A stretch of 64,000 nt of DNA from Lentibacillus populi (GTDB lineage Bacteria; Bacillota; Bacilli; Bacillales; Amphibacillaceae): NCBI GenBank assembly GCA_014642895.1, contig BMJD01000022.1:1-64000 (forward strand), written 5' to 3'. The notes beneath the pieces were generated by a model. That model saw only the letters and a list, made by a program, of their open reading frames with translations, ran no database searches and was not told the origin of the DNA. Positions 55,418 to 63,734 of this stretch are shown here, in pieces; within the stretch, counting starts at the first letter, position 1; the number at the start of each line of letters is the position of its first letter. The translations under genes and the position numbers were made by a program.

Positions 55418-55439
55418 TAATTTTATCCCCCTCTATTTG

Positions 55440-56339
55440 TTATTTAGTCAGAGACTTTTCTGCGACATCAATTTGTTGTAGTACTTCCTTAAAATTCTCT
55501 GGGGTATTATTTATAAAATGTTTCTTTAAATCTGTTTCCACTAACAAACGTAATTTTTCCTCTGTTGCTTTGGATAATAATGAATTTACATTAAGCTTAT
55601 CTAAAGTTTTAATTACTTCCTCCATTTCCGATACTCTACGTTCCGCATGTGTTGCTGTCCTTGTTATCAAAAGGTCTGCGGTATCTTTTAATGGTTTATC
55701 ACGAATTGAATGGTCGATAGATTCAACAATCAAATCATTTACCCCGAATTTTTCACCAGCTGAAAGAGTTTCGATTAATAACATTGTGAATCCTTTCATA
55801 AATATACTTCTAATCATCTTTATAGCAGAAGCACTACCAGGTTTATCATCAATTATTGTTATGTCCATCCCCACTTTATTTCCGAACTCAGAAAAATAAC
55901 TGGATCCTTTACCACTTATTAATAGAGGTACTTTATGTTTAAATTTTGGAATAGACTCAACAACAGCGACATCTACAAAATTTGATACACCTGAAATTAA
56001 GGTGGAAATTTCCTCTTTAACCATGGGAGATGCAGCATTAATATCAACAAACAGGTGTTTACTATTTAAATAAGGTAACGCTTCCTTTGCGACCGTAAGT
56101 GCATATTTAGCACTGGCGGCGCTTACAACAATATGACTATTTAATACCAGTTCCTTAAGACTCGACATTAAAGTAACGCCTAGTTCTTCTGCCCTATTTC
56201 TTATTAATTGGCCTAGTTTTGGGTGATCTTGACTAACATCAAAGGCAATTATTTCTTGAGATTCTTCATGAATTAAACCACTAGATATTTGGTAAGCTGC
56301 TTCCCCGAAACCTATAAATCCTAATTTTTTTGTTTTCAT
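55440..56339 (-). CDS. NAD-binding hydroxyacid dehydrogenase with DUF1932 domain
   Basis: Protein of 299 aa. Rossmann start KLGFIGFGEAAYQISSGL, substrate-type motif FVDVAVVES (a variant of DAPVSGG), Lys in SASAIKMIRSIFMKG, and a C-terminal DUF1932 part with THAERRVSEMEEV. Related to 6-phosphogluconate and hydroxyisobutyrate dehydrogenases, but the DUF1932 group is poorly described. It probably oxidises a hydroxy-polycarboxylate in this operon. RidA lies upstream after a 207-bp gap without recognised signal. Confidence 0.82.
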   Translation of the reverse strand: MKTKKLGFIGFGEAAYQISSGLIHEESQEIIAFDVSQDHPKLGQLIRNRAEELGVTLMSSLKELVLNSHIVVSAASAKYALTVAKEALPYLNSKHLFVDINAASPMVKEEISTLISGVSNFVDVAVVESIPKFKHKVPLLISGKGSSYFSEFGNKVGMDITIIDDKPGSASAIKMIRSIFMKGFTMLLIETLSAGEKFGVNDLIVESIDHSIRDKPLKDTADLLITRTATHAERRVSEMEEVIKTLDKLNVNSLLSKATEEKLRLLVETDLKKHFINNTPENFKEVLQQIDVAEKSLTK

Positions 56340-56546
56340 AGTTTGTCTCCTTATCTCTTATTGAATCTTCATTCTAGTAATTGACGACATTTCCACTGTG
56401 TAATCTTCTCGAAGATCCTAGAAGTCTAAAAGCATATATCAATAATAGACCTGACGAAACTCTGTAACAACGGACCTTTCCATACCATCGACCATCCTTT
56501 TTACCAAACGCTTACATTTGTGCCTTGAAGACGTATATTCGATGCA

Positions 56547-56930
56547 CTATTGCAAAACTGCTGTTAATTCAATTTGTACTCTAAGTCCTTCCCTCAGGTT
56601 TTGAACTGTGCTATGTCTTGCCGGTCGATTATCTTCATTCGGAAACATTTTGAGCCATTCTACATTTACGATCTTTTTATATCCACGGTCTGTTATTGAA
56701 ATACCTAAATGAGCAATGTCGTCGGTTGTCCCCCCAGCCAGTTCCATAATTTCTCGAATGTAATGAAAAAGATTCGCCACTTCTTCATTAATACTTTCTG
56801 GCATTTCACCTGTTTCTGGATCAGAACCAATGATGGCAGAAGTGTATACCATATTGCCTATCTTCACTGCGGTTGGAATAGGATTTTGGTGGTTCGATCC
56901 TTTCACGTGAAGTACCTCACGTTTTGCCAT
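56547..56930 (-). CDS. RidA/YjgF-family protein
   Basis: Protein of 127 aa. A RidA core ends in RPARHSTVQNLREGLRVQIELTAVLQ. The Arg of RPAR is the enamine/imine deaminase residue in canonical members, although the usual Cys-containing VGVKDLPK-like block differs. It may clear reactive enamines, act as a 2-aminomuconate-deaminase-like enzyme, or tautomerise an enol in the pathway. Its place between the aldolase and dehydrogenase genes favours a pathway role. Confidence 0.82.
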   Translation of the reverse strand: MAKREVLHVKGSNHQNPIPTAVKIGNMVYTSAIIGSDPETGEMPESINEEVANLFHYIREIMELAGGTTDDIAHLGISITDRGYKKIVNVEWLKMFPNEDNRPARHSTVQNLREGLRVQIELTAVLQ

Positions 56931-57014
56931 ATCTATTCACCCCCTTTTATAATGAAAAGTACTTACCCTAAAACTAGGATTCCTCTTTCTTATAGAGGAA
57001 TCAATGGTAGAAAT

Positions 57015-57734
57015 TTATGCCAATTGATTATTTCGAGCTTTCATGAGATCGTCTTCCGTTTCATAGTAAACAACATTTTCTTTTTCTAATGTTGGTCTCA
57101 GATTATAGAAATCCAGACTAAGCTCACCTCTGGTAATTTTTTCTTTGGTCCGCTCCTCTTTCTGCAGACGTCTAATGGAAGATTCAAGTGCAAAATCCAA
57201 ATCTTTTTGTTTAACAACTACGACGCCATCATCATCTGCCATAACCAGATCACCCGGATTCACACTGGTATCGGCACAAACTGTTGAAGCATTGACCCAT
57301 CCACCTCGTGTTTTACCAGTGCCAGCAGAATGAACCGCTTTTGTCCAAACAGGAAACCCCAGTTCTTTTATTCGAGCAACATCACGGATAGCGGAGTCGA
57401 TAATTACACCTTGAACACCACGCTCGATTAATGCCCGGACAATCAATTCCCCAATCATTCCAGCGATATTTTCACCAATAGTGGTAATAACAAGAATGTC
57501 ACCAGGTTTGCAAACTTCAATTGCTGCATGGATCATGAGATTGTCCCCGGCATAACAGGTTGCCGTAACAGCTGGTCCCACAATCTGGGTATTATTTAAT
57601 ATGGGGCTTAATTCTTTATTCATCAAACCTTGTTTTCCCTGTGCCTCATAGACAGTAGAAACATCAAGTTTTTTAAATTCATCTATTATTTGTTGACTTG
57701 GACGAGTGATATTTTTAAGCACATATTTCCTCAT
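57015..57734 (-). CDS. 4-carboxy-4-hydroxy-2-oxoadipate aldolase/RraA-like (GalC/LigK-type)
   Basis: Protein of 239 aa. STVYEAQGKQGLM, AGDNLMIHAAIEVCKPGDILVI, GVQGVIIDSAIRDVARIKELGFPVWTKAV, and NPGDLVMADDDGVVVV match the proteobacterial CHA aldolase/oxaloacetate decarboxylase group closely. This metal-dependent class II aldolase cuts CHA into pyruvate and oxaloacetate. The catalytic Arg-Asp pair in AIRD is intact. Its ATG overlaps the GalB-like gene's stop by one base. RraA RNase-inhibitor function is unlikely given the context. Confidence 0.85.
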   Translation of the reverse strand: MRKYVLKNITRPSQQIIDEFKKLDVSTVYEAQGKQGLMNKELSPILNNTQIVGPAVTATCYAGDNLMIHAAIEVCKPGDILVITTIGENIAGMIGELIVRALIERGVQGVIIDSAIRDVARIKELGFPVWTKAVHSAGTGKTRGGWVNASTVCADTSVNPGDLVMADDDGVVVVKQKDLDFALESSIRRLQKEERTKEKITRGELSLDFYNLRPTLEKENVVYYETEDDLMKARNNQLA

Positions 57735-58465
57735 TATATAAATTCACCTCCAACATAAGGAAAGAATCGAGTGAATGCTTCGGCATATTTATATTCCTTC
57801 TCTCCGGAGCATCTGCGCGCATGATTCCCACGCATTTTTGCTTTCCACCCATAATAGTCAATTAAATGTGGCTGTGCTTTAAAGCAATTCATAGCTGCTT
57901 CTTTTCGTTCATAGGTTTCCGTAATATCAAGTATAACCTCTGGCTTGAAATCACTAATCTCTGATTGGTGCGGTTCAAACCCAAATATTTGCGCTTGCTT
58001 TACAGTAGTTGTTCCTTCAAGTTTTACTCCATTTGAAGTAGAGAGAACACTAGCATCAAATACATACTTACTGACCGTTTCGTGATCCGGGTTAAAAGCA
58101 TCCTTGGGACCATGCGTTAAGATATGATGAGGTTTAACCTTCCTGATTTTATGTACTAATCGCTCCACCCGTTCATTGTTAATCTCCATATGATAATCCT
58201 GGTAATCCCAAAATTCGATATCTTTAACACCTAGACATTCTGCAGCTGCTTCAATCTCACCATGACGAGTAGATTTTACATTTTCCAGGGTTTGCCCTTC
58301 CATATTCCATAAAGCATTTGATTCCCCTCTTGCCCCATAACTTAGAATCAAAAGTGAAACGTTGGCACCATGCTTCACATATTTTGCAATGGTCCCTCCC
58401 CCTCTCCATACAAAATCTGCAGCATGTGCGCTTACAACTAGCAAATTAGTATTCTTATCAATCAT
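57734..58465 (-). CDS. PIG-L-family protein resembling 4-oxalomesaconate hydratase (GalB)
   Basis: Protein of 243 aa. Instead of the deacetylase AHPDDE it begins VVSAHAADFVWRGGGTIAKY, a form I know from GalB, the hydratase of gallate degradation. Zinc His are in SAHAADF and NPDHETV, and YGARGES matches as well. GalB adds water to 4-oxalomesaconate to give CHA, the substrate of the aldolase encoded next. First gene of the operon, with a strong promoter. A deacetylase role remains possible. Confidence 0.78.
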   Translation of the reverse strand: MIDKNTNLLVVSAHAADFVWRGGGTIAKYVKHGANVSLLILSYGARGESNALWNMEGQTLENVKSTRHGEIEAAAECLGVKDIEFWDYQDYHMEINNERVERLVHKIRKVKPHHILTHGPKDAFNPDHETVSKYVFDASVLSTSNGVKLEGTTTVKQAQIFGFEPHQSEISDFKPEVILDITETYERKEAAMNCFKAQPHLIDYYGWKAKMRGNHARRCSGEKEYKYAEAFTRFFPYVGGEFI

Positions 58466-58526
58466 TTATCTGATTCCTCCTATGCATATTCAACATCACC
58501 TTGATAATCATTTTTATTGAACTTTA

Positions 58527-58581
58527 TTGTTGAACAACTTTGTTTATATTTTATTATAATTTAGCATATTGTTTATGTCAA
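58527..58581 (-). promoter_or_regulatory. Promoter and operator of the GalB-like operon
   Basis: On the minus strand, -35 TTGACA (58576-58581), 17-bp spacer, -10 TATAAT (58553-58558), both consensus. The palindrome TTGTTGAACAA (58527-58537) begins about 16 bp after the -10, where a bound repressor blocks initiation. It matches TTGTTTAACAA before the GntR gene at 49793-50434. Confidence 0.8.
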
Positions 58582-58784
58582 CACAGAATATAAACAAAAT
58601 TTCTTCGGTTTATAAAAATGTTTGAATGTTACTTGCTATATTTTCTAAAGTGTGGAGATATTTGTATATCTTCTGCGGAATGAGATGGCGAGTATAATAT
58701 TTTTAGTGTTTTTAATAATAGGCCTTTTTATTAAGGCTTAGTTTGTCTGCGTTATTTTAAACACACTAGGAAGTAAATATAAAA

Positions 58785-58829
58785 AAGCTAACAAAAAAGG
58801 ATTTTAAACCCTATAATTTTTGTTAGCTT
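58785..58829 (-). terminator. Perfect 13-bp hairpin without an obvious gene
   Basis: AAGCTAACAAAAA (58785-58797) and TTTTTGTTAGCTT (58817-58829) are exactly complementary, with T on the minus strand after it. No gene upstream on that strand is visible to 59136, so its gene may be lost. The rest of 58582-59136 shows only a possible TATAAT near 58973 before the GntR gene. Confidence 0.55.
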
Positions 58830-59136
58830 GATGGCTATGGGAGTGCTACAAGAGGGTAACTAGGCCTTAGTCGACAGGAATCCCACCCGTTATATGTTAC
58901 GACATTTGCTCGGTCGCTCTGACAGGCACTTTGTTTCAACAGAACTCTTCCAACTCTTGTATGAAATATGTTATAATTATTCACTAAAAGTCTCATTTTT
59001 TCCTTTAGATTCGCTATTAATTTGGTATCTAAAGTATTCTGTTAGCTTTTCAAAGAAATACTTCAAAAGCTGGAAAAGTGATTCGTATATACATTTAGCA
59101 GTAATTTAAAGAAAAAGTAAACTACAGGAGACCATT

Positions 59137-59844
59137 ATGCTAAATAAAAATGATGTTATTCCACTATATGTTCAATTAAAACGTATACTTCGATCCCAAA
59201 TTCTAAATGGGGTTTTCAAGGAAATGGACCTGCTTCCATCAGAAACTCAACTCATGAAGGAATATCAAATCACTAGAACAACCATCCGAAAAGCAATAGC
59301 TGAACTCAATAAGGAAGGGCTTGTTCAACAGGTTCACGGAAAGGGAACCTATGTTAGGCTTCGTGAAACAAAGGATACAGTTTGGAATTTTCAAAGTTTT
59401 TCGGATTTAGCCCGAAGGCATAACCAAAAACCAATTACCAAAGTATTGGAAAAAGAAACCTATTCAAAAGATGGAGATCATTTTTTAAAGCTGGTTCGTT
59501 TACGAGGATTAAAATCGGAGGAAACAACTACTTGGATGACCATTGATACTTCACACTTGCCTTTGAAAATATTCCCAAATTTAGAGGCGAATAATTTTTC
59601 CTCCACATCTTTATATGAATTAATGCGGGAAACCTATAACATCCATCCACACTATACAAATTTAAACATAGAACCTATGATGAGTACGCCCCTCATATGT
59701 GATAGATTAGAATTACAAGAAGAACAACCTTTGTTAAGAAGTTCCGGCATTGTTCTGACGGAGAGTAACGTTGAAATAGAACGTATTGAAATTATTTATA
59801 GTCCAAATTTTAAGTTCAAACTTTCTCAATACATCCATTCTTAA
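59137..59844 (+). CDS. GntR-family regulator with UTRA domain (HutC/YegW-like)
   Basis: Protein of 235 aa. The winged helix (PLYVQLKRILRSQILNGVFKEMDLLPSETQLMKEYQITRTTIRKAIAELNKEGLVQQVHGKGTYV) is followed by a UTRA ligand domain (about 85-230). It precedes and is co-oriented with the ADP-ribosylglycohydrolase operon. E. coli yegW beside yegTUV is the same arrangement. It probably represses the operon through the palindrome at 59970. ACAGGAG precedes the ATG. Confidence 0.9.
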   Translation: MLNKNDVIPLYVQLKRILRSQILNGVFKEMDLLPSETQLMKEYQITRTTIRKAIAELNKEGLVQQVHGKGTYVRLRETKDTVWNFQSFSDLARRHNQKPITKVLEKETYSKDGDHFLKLVRLRGLKSEETTTWMTIDTSHLPLKIFPNLEANNFSSTSLYELMRETYNIHPHYTNLNIEPMMSTPLICDRLELQEEQPLLRSSGIVLTESNVEIERIEIIYSPNFKFKLSQYIHS

Positions 59845-59935
59845 ATACTATTTCTATAGCAAAGCCCCCCTTTCAGGCATGCTAGATTAAAGTAAAATCC
59901 AAGCTTAAATAGTTATAAATTTTAATCTAACGTGA

Positions 59936-59997
59936 TTGACATTATTCAAGGGGCACTTTATACTTTAAGTAACTCATACGTATGAGTATATGAGTTA
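59936..59997 (+). promoter_or_regulatory. Promoter and GntR operator of the glycohydrolase operon
   Basis: -35 TTGACA (59936-59941), 17-bp spacer, -10 TATACT (59959-59964). Immediately downstream lies the 16-bp palindrome ACTCATACGTATGAGT (59972-59987), nested with TAACTCATA (59970-59978) and TATGAGTTA (59989-59997). It is a natural site for the GntR/UTRA protein. Confidence 0.8.
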
Positions 59998-60008
59998 GGA
60001 GGATGTAT

Positions 60009-61007
60009 ATGAAGGATAAGATTCTAGGAACGTTATATGGATTAGCAATTGGGGATGCATTTGGTATGCCATCTGAATTATGGAGCAGGCGCAAGGTAAA
60101 AGATTTTTTTGGCAGAATTACTACTTTCCTGGATGGCCCTGCAGAGAATAATGTTGCGTGTAACTTTACAAAGGGACAATTTACGGACGACACAGCCCAG
60201 GCATTGCTTATACTTGATGCGCTCGATAAAAATAACTTTGAGCCGTCTGACAAACTTATTGCAGAAGCTTTAATTAAATGGGCAAACGAAACAAACGCTT
60301 TTGACAATAATATTCTAGGACCAAGTTCCAAGGCAGCTTTAAACGCAATTAAGGCCGGCAAAGATCCTTCTGTGTACACAAAGAAAGCGTTGACAAATGG
60401 AGCTGCTATGAGAATCGCCCCGATCGGCACGCTTTTTTCCAGCACACAGCAAACAGGATTAGTAGATTATGTGCATAAAGTCAGCCAGCCAACCCATGAC
60501 AGTGACATAGCAATTGGTGGCGCAAGCATGATTGCACATGCGGTTAGCTTGGCAATAGAAGATAAAACCTGGGATGAAATAATGGAATCAACTATCAGCA
60601 TTTATGATATTGCTGTTAAAGAAGGAGAAGAGACTTTCACTGCATCTATTCCTAAGCGGCTAAAGTTGGGCCTGGAATTTGCCGAAACGTATAAGGGCAA
60701 TGAAGAAGTCTTTGCACAGCATATTTATGATGTTATAGGCTGTGGCACTTTAACAAGTGAATCTGTTCCATCCGCATTAGCAATCGCTTATTTTTGCAAG
60801 GATCCCCATTATTGTGCCCTTTTTAGTGCAAATATCGGAGGAGATACCGACACAATTGGTGCTATGGCCACTGCTATTTGCGGAGCAAAATCCGGATATA
60901 AAGCAATCAACAAAGATTGGATTAACATGATAGATCAAAATAATAATGTGCAGTTACATGATTATGCTGACATGTTGGAAAAAGAAAGGCAAAACCGGAG
61001 GGATTAA
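60009..61007 (+). CDS. ADP-ribosylglycohydrolase-family protein (YegU-like)
   Basis: Protein of 332 aa, all-helical, binding two metal ions. GDAFGMPSELW, the metal motif GQFTDDTAQALLI and the late GGDTDTIGAMATAICGA are the family signature. The family removes ADP-ribose or splits other N-glycosides; with a kinase and permease it may hydrolyse a nucleoside-like substrate. ATG 60003 touches the AGGAGG, so 60009 is chosen. First gene of the operon. Confidence 0.9.
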   Translation: MKDKILGTLYGLAIGDAFGMPSELWSRRKVKDFFGRITTFLDGPAENNVACNFTKGQFTDDTAQALLILDALDKNNFEPSDKLIAEALIKWANETNAFDNNILGPSSKAALNAIKAGKDPSVYTKKALTNGAAMRIAPIGTLFSSTQQTGLVDYVHKVSQPTHDSDIAIGGASMIAHAVSLAIEDKTWDEIMESTISIYDIAVKEGEETFTASIPKRLKLGLEFAETYKGNEEVFAQHIYDVIGCGTLTSESVPSALAIAYFCKDPHYCALFSANIGGDTDTIGAMATAICGAKSGYKAINKDWINMIDQNNNVQLHDYADMLEKERQNRRD

Positions 61008-61008
61008 C

Positions 61009-62349
61009 ATGGAAAATAAAGAGAAAATATTTCTGACGGATGAAGAGAAAACGGGTAAACCAAGAGATCTATTTTTCATTTGGTTTGCTGCTAATATGGG
61101 AATTCTCGGTATTGTATATGGCGCACTCATTATAGGATATGGATTAAGTTTCATGCAATCAATCCTGGTTGCCATTCTTGGACCATTATCTTTTGCACTT
61201 GTCGGTTATGCAAGCCTTGCCGGAAGAGATAGCGGGGCTGTCACTTTTATGCTTTCCAGAGCTGCATATGGTTTTAAAGGAAATCATATCCCGGCGCTAA
61301 TTGGCTGGGTAGGGCAGATTGGCTGGTTATCTGTAAACGTTTCAACCGGAACATTAACCCTTTTGGCTCTTTTCAGTGCGTTTGGAATAAGCACAAACAC
61401 ATTACTAATCCTGATCAGCCTAGCCATTTTTGCCGGTCTGGTTATCACTTCCAGTTTCTTTTCCCAGGAGACGCTTGTATCCATTCAAACATTTTTCACG
61501 TATGTGTTCGGCGGGCTAACCTTACTTGTTCTTTCTATGCTGATACCTAAGACAGATTGGAATGCACTTTTTTCCATGAGCAGCGGTCCCTGGTTAACAG
61601 GTTTCTTGCCTGCACTTGCGTTTGTTATCGTTGGGACAGGCTTAACTTGGACAAATGCATCTGCAGATTATAGCCGTTTCCAAAAAAGAAGCAATAAATC
61701 TTCGGCCATTATCGGCAATGTAACAATCGGAGCATTCATTCCCTTATTTTTAATCATTGGCACAGGAATCTTACTTGCCACGTCCGCTCCGGAATTATCC
61801 AGTGCAGAAAATCCTATCTTGCTTATCAGTGAAATGCTGCCTGAATGGATGACTGTCATTTATCTTTTCGCTGCACTTGGAGGTCTTACTCCCATGTGCT
61901 TTATTGGCTTAAAGTCTTCCAGACTTATTATGGGTACCTTTAATATACGGATGAAGGATTCTACTGCAATTACGATACATGCGATTATCATTATATTGAT
62001 TCCGCTTTATGTACTGGTGGTATCAAGAGATTTTCTTGGCTATTTTGAAGCATTTTTAGGACTGCTCGGTATTGGTTTAGCTGCCTGGGTTTCCATCTTC
62101 CTTGTTGATTATATATTTTTACGAAGAAAACAGGGCTATGATCCAAGGCTGCTGGAAGATGCGAAATACAATAAAATTAATATCGGTGGTGTGGTAAGCT
62201 GGTTTACCGGTGTTATCATTGGATTGCTTCTTACCACCCTTGCTTCCACAAGCTTCGATCTGCTAATCACGTTTTTTGTAAGTGGAGGACTTTATTATAT
62301 TACGAATGTTCTGCGTAAAACCGATAAGTCTCAGGAGGAGATTTCATGA
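61009..62349 (+). CDS. NCS1-family permease, cytosine/purine type
   Basis: Protein of 446 aa with about twelve helices. LVGYASLAGRDSGAVTFMLSRAAYGFKG, then ALIGWVGQIGWLSVN and TNASADYSRFQK are NCS1/CodB-like blocks. A long frame begins at 60946, but GGAGGG before ATG 61009 (MENKEKIFL) fixes the start one base after the previous stop. It likely brings in the base or nucleoside processed by its neighbours. E. coli uses the unrelated YegT at this position. Confidence 0.87.
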   Translation: MENKEKIFLTDEEKTGKPRDLFFIWFAANMGILGIVYGALIIGYGLSFMQSILVAILGPLSFALVGYASLAGRDSGAVTFMLSRAAYGFKGNHIPALIGWVGQIGWLSVNVSTGTLTLLALFSAFGISTNTLLILISLAIFAGLVITSSFFSQETLVSIQTFFTYVFGGLTLLVLSMLIPKTDWNALFSMSSGPWLTGFLPALAFVIVGTGLTWTNASADYSRFQKRSNKSSAIIGNVTIGAFIPLFLIIGTGILLATSAPELSSAENPILLISEMLPEWMTVIYLFAALGGLTPMCFIGLKSSRLIMGTFNIRMKDSTAITIHAIIIILIPLYVLVVSRDFLGYFEAFLGLLGIGLAAWVSIFLVDYIFLRRKQGYDPRLLEDAKYNKINIGGVVSWFTGVIIGLLLTTLASTSFDLLITFFVSGGLYYITNVLRKTDKSQEEIS

Positions 62350-63269
62350 CTGGACATAAATCAAGCTTTTATAAAATAAACAGTCGGAAGAAAGCATTGG
62401 TATTAGGTAGTGCTGTCATTGATGTTATCGTAACCATACCAGCACTTCCGAAAACTGGTAATGATGTATTTGCCGGGGCTCAGGAGGTCATTGTAGGCGG
62501 TTGTGCATATAATGTCGGCAACATCCTTAAACAGTTAAATGCATCCTATGATTTGTTGATCCCAATTGGAAACGGTCCCAATGCTGCGCATATTAAAAAA
62601 CAGATTGCATTGGATGGTCATGATCAAATGCTAAGTGAATTTAAAGGAGACAACGGTTGGTGCTTATGTATGGTGGAAGGGAATGGAGAACGTACATTTA
62701 TGACTGTTCCTGGGATAGAGAATGACTGGCAGGAAGACTGGTTTGAACAAGTAAACCTGCGCGAATATGATTATATATATTTATCGGGATACTCTTTTGA
62801 AGGGGAATCAGCAAAAGTATTGCTAAATCAACTAAAAAACAAAAGAGAGGGAACAGATATTATCTTTGATCCATCTCCGCGAGTCAGTGAAATGAATAAG
62901 GCACACTTGAATGAACTCTTGGAGTTGGGAACCATATTGCATTGCAATCGAGACGAGTTGTTGGCGTTAAGTGAACAGGATGATGTAGAGACTGGTGCAA
63001 AAATAATGAATAGAAAAACGAATAAACCAGTAGTAGTTACACTTGGCAGTGAAGGGACACTATTTGCAGACAATGGCACATCAAAACTTTGTAAAGGTAG
63101 AAATGTGCCTCTAGTAGATACAATCGGTGCTGGCGATACGCATACAGCTGCTTTTATTGCGGCCTTACTTGATGAGCAGTCTATAGAAACGGCATGTATA
63201 TGGGGGAATGATGCCGCTGCTAAAGTTGTCCAGGTACAGGGAGCGAGTGTGGAGCTTTTTAAGGGTTAG
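62346..63269 (+). CDS. PfkB-family carbohydrate kinase (YegV-like)
   Basis: Protein of 307 aa of the ribokinase fold. ALVLGSAVIDVIVTIPALPKTGNDVFA and VIVGGCAYNVGNILKQL lie at the start, and the anion-hole and catalytic base motif is DTIGAGDTHTAAF. Family members phosphorylate sugars and nucleosides, for example ribose or pseudouridine. The start overlaps the permease stop (ATGA). It probably phosphorylates the sugar or nucleoside released by the operon's hydrolase. Confidence 0.9.
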   Translation: MTGHKSSFYKINSRKKALVLGSAVIDVIVTIPALPKTGNDVFAGAQEVIVGGCAYNVGNILKQLNASYDLLIPIGNGPNAAHIKKQIALDGHDQMLSEFKGDNGWCLCMVEGNGERTFMTVPGIENDWQEDWFEQVNLREYDYIYLSGYSFEGESAKVLLNQLKNKREGTDIIFDPSPRVSEMNKAHLNELLELGTILHCNRDELLALSEQDDVETGAKIMNRKTNKPVVVTLGSEGTLFADNGTSKLCKGRNVPLVDTIGAGDTHTAAFIAALLDEQSIETACIWGNDAAAKVVQVQGASVELFKG

Positions 63270-63438
63270 GCTAAATACTGGCTGTTGGGAATGATTTGAA
63301 AAATTCTTGTGAGTATTGCGGATAGATTGAGCCAGCAGTTCGGATTTTTAAGCCACTGTTTGCGGATATTAGAGCCAGTGAGTGCGAGAAAGGGAGCCAT
63401 CCAGTGGTTAGTAAAATACAAAATTATATAAAGAAATT

Positions 63439-63460
63439 GAGACAGATATCGCTCTGTCCC
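63439..63460 (-). terminator. Weak terminator-like hairpin
   Basis: GAGACAGA (63439-63446) and TCTGTCCC (63453-63460) pair with one mismatch. On the minus strand T-rich sequence follows. It could end the decayed SDR/RbsC-side transcript. 63270-63438 shows nothing else. Confidence 0.4.
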
Positions 63461-63467
63461 ACTTTCT

Positions 63468-63556
63468 TTAGTTGGCGATTACGCCACCATCAACGTAAAG
63501 TTCTGTACCTGTAATGAATTTAGATTCATCAGATGCCAAGCATAAAGCAGCATTAG
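63468..63556 (-). pseudogene. C-terminal remnant of a short-chain dehydrogenase
   Basis: About 29 codons, ANAALCLASDESKFITGTEL then YVDGGVIAN and a stop, are the standard SDR C-terminus. Upstream the frame breaks at once. The stretch to 63734 holds further frame-broken text I cannot assign. Confidence 0.7.
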
Positions 63557-63734
63557 CATTTGTCCCGGAACCATCAATGCTGCTTTATATACCAAGATGG
63601 CAATCAGAAGATGACCAAATTTACAGAAAATGGAAAATCCCTACTCCAATGAAGTCGGCACTTTCCCATGCTACAGATGTTTTCATTTACTTTAACTGCC
63701 TTACAAAGCACTCTATTAATACTAGCTCCCACCG

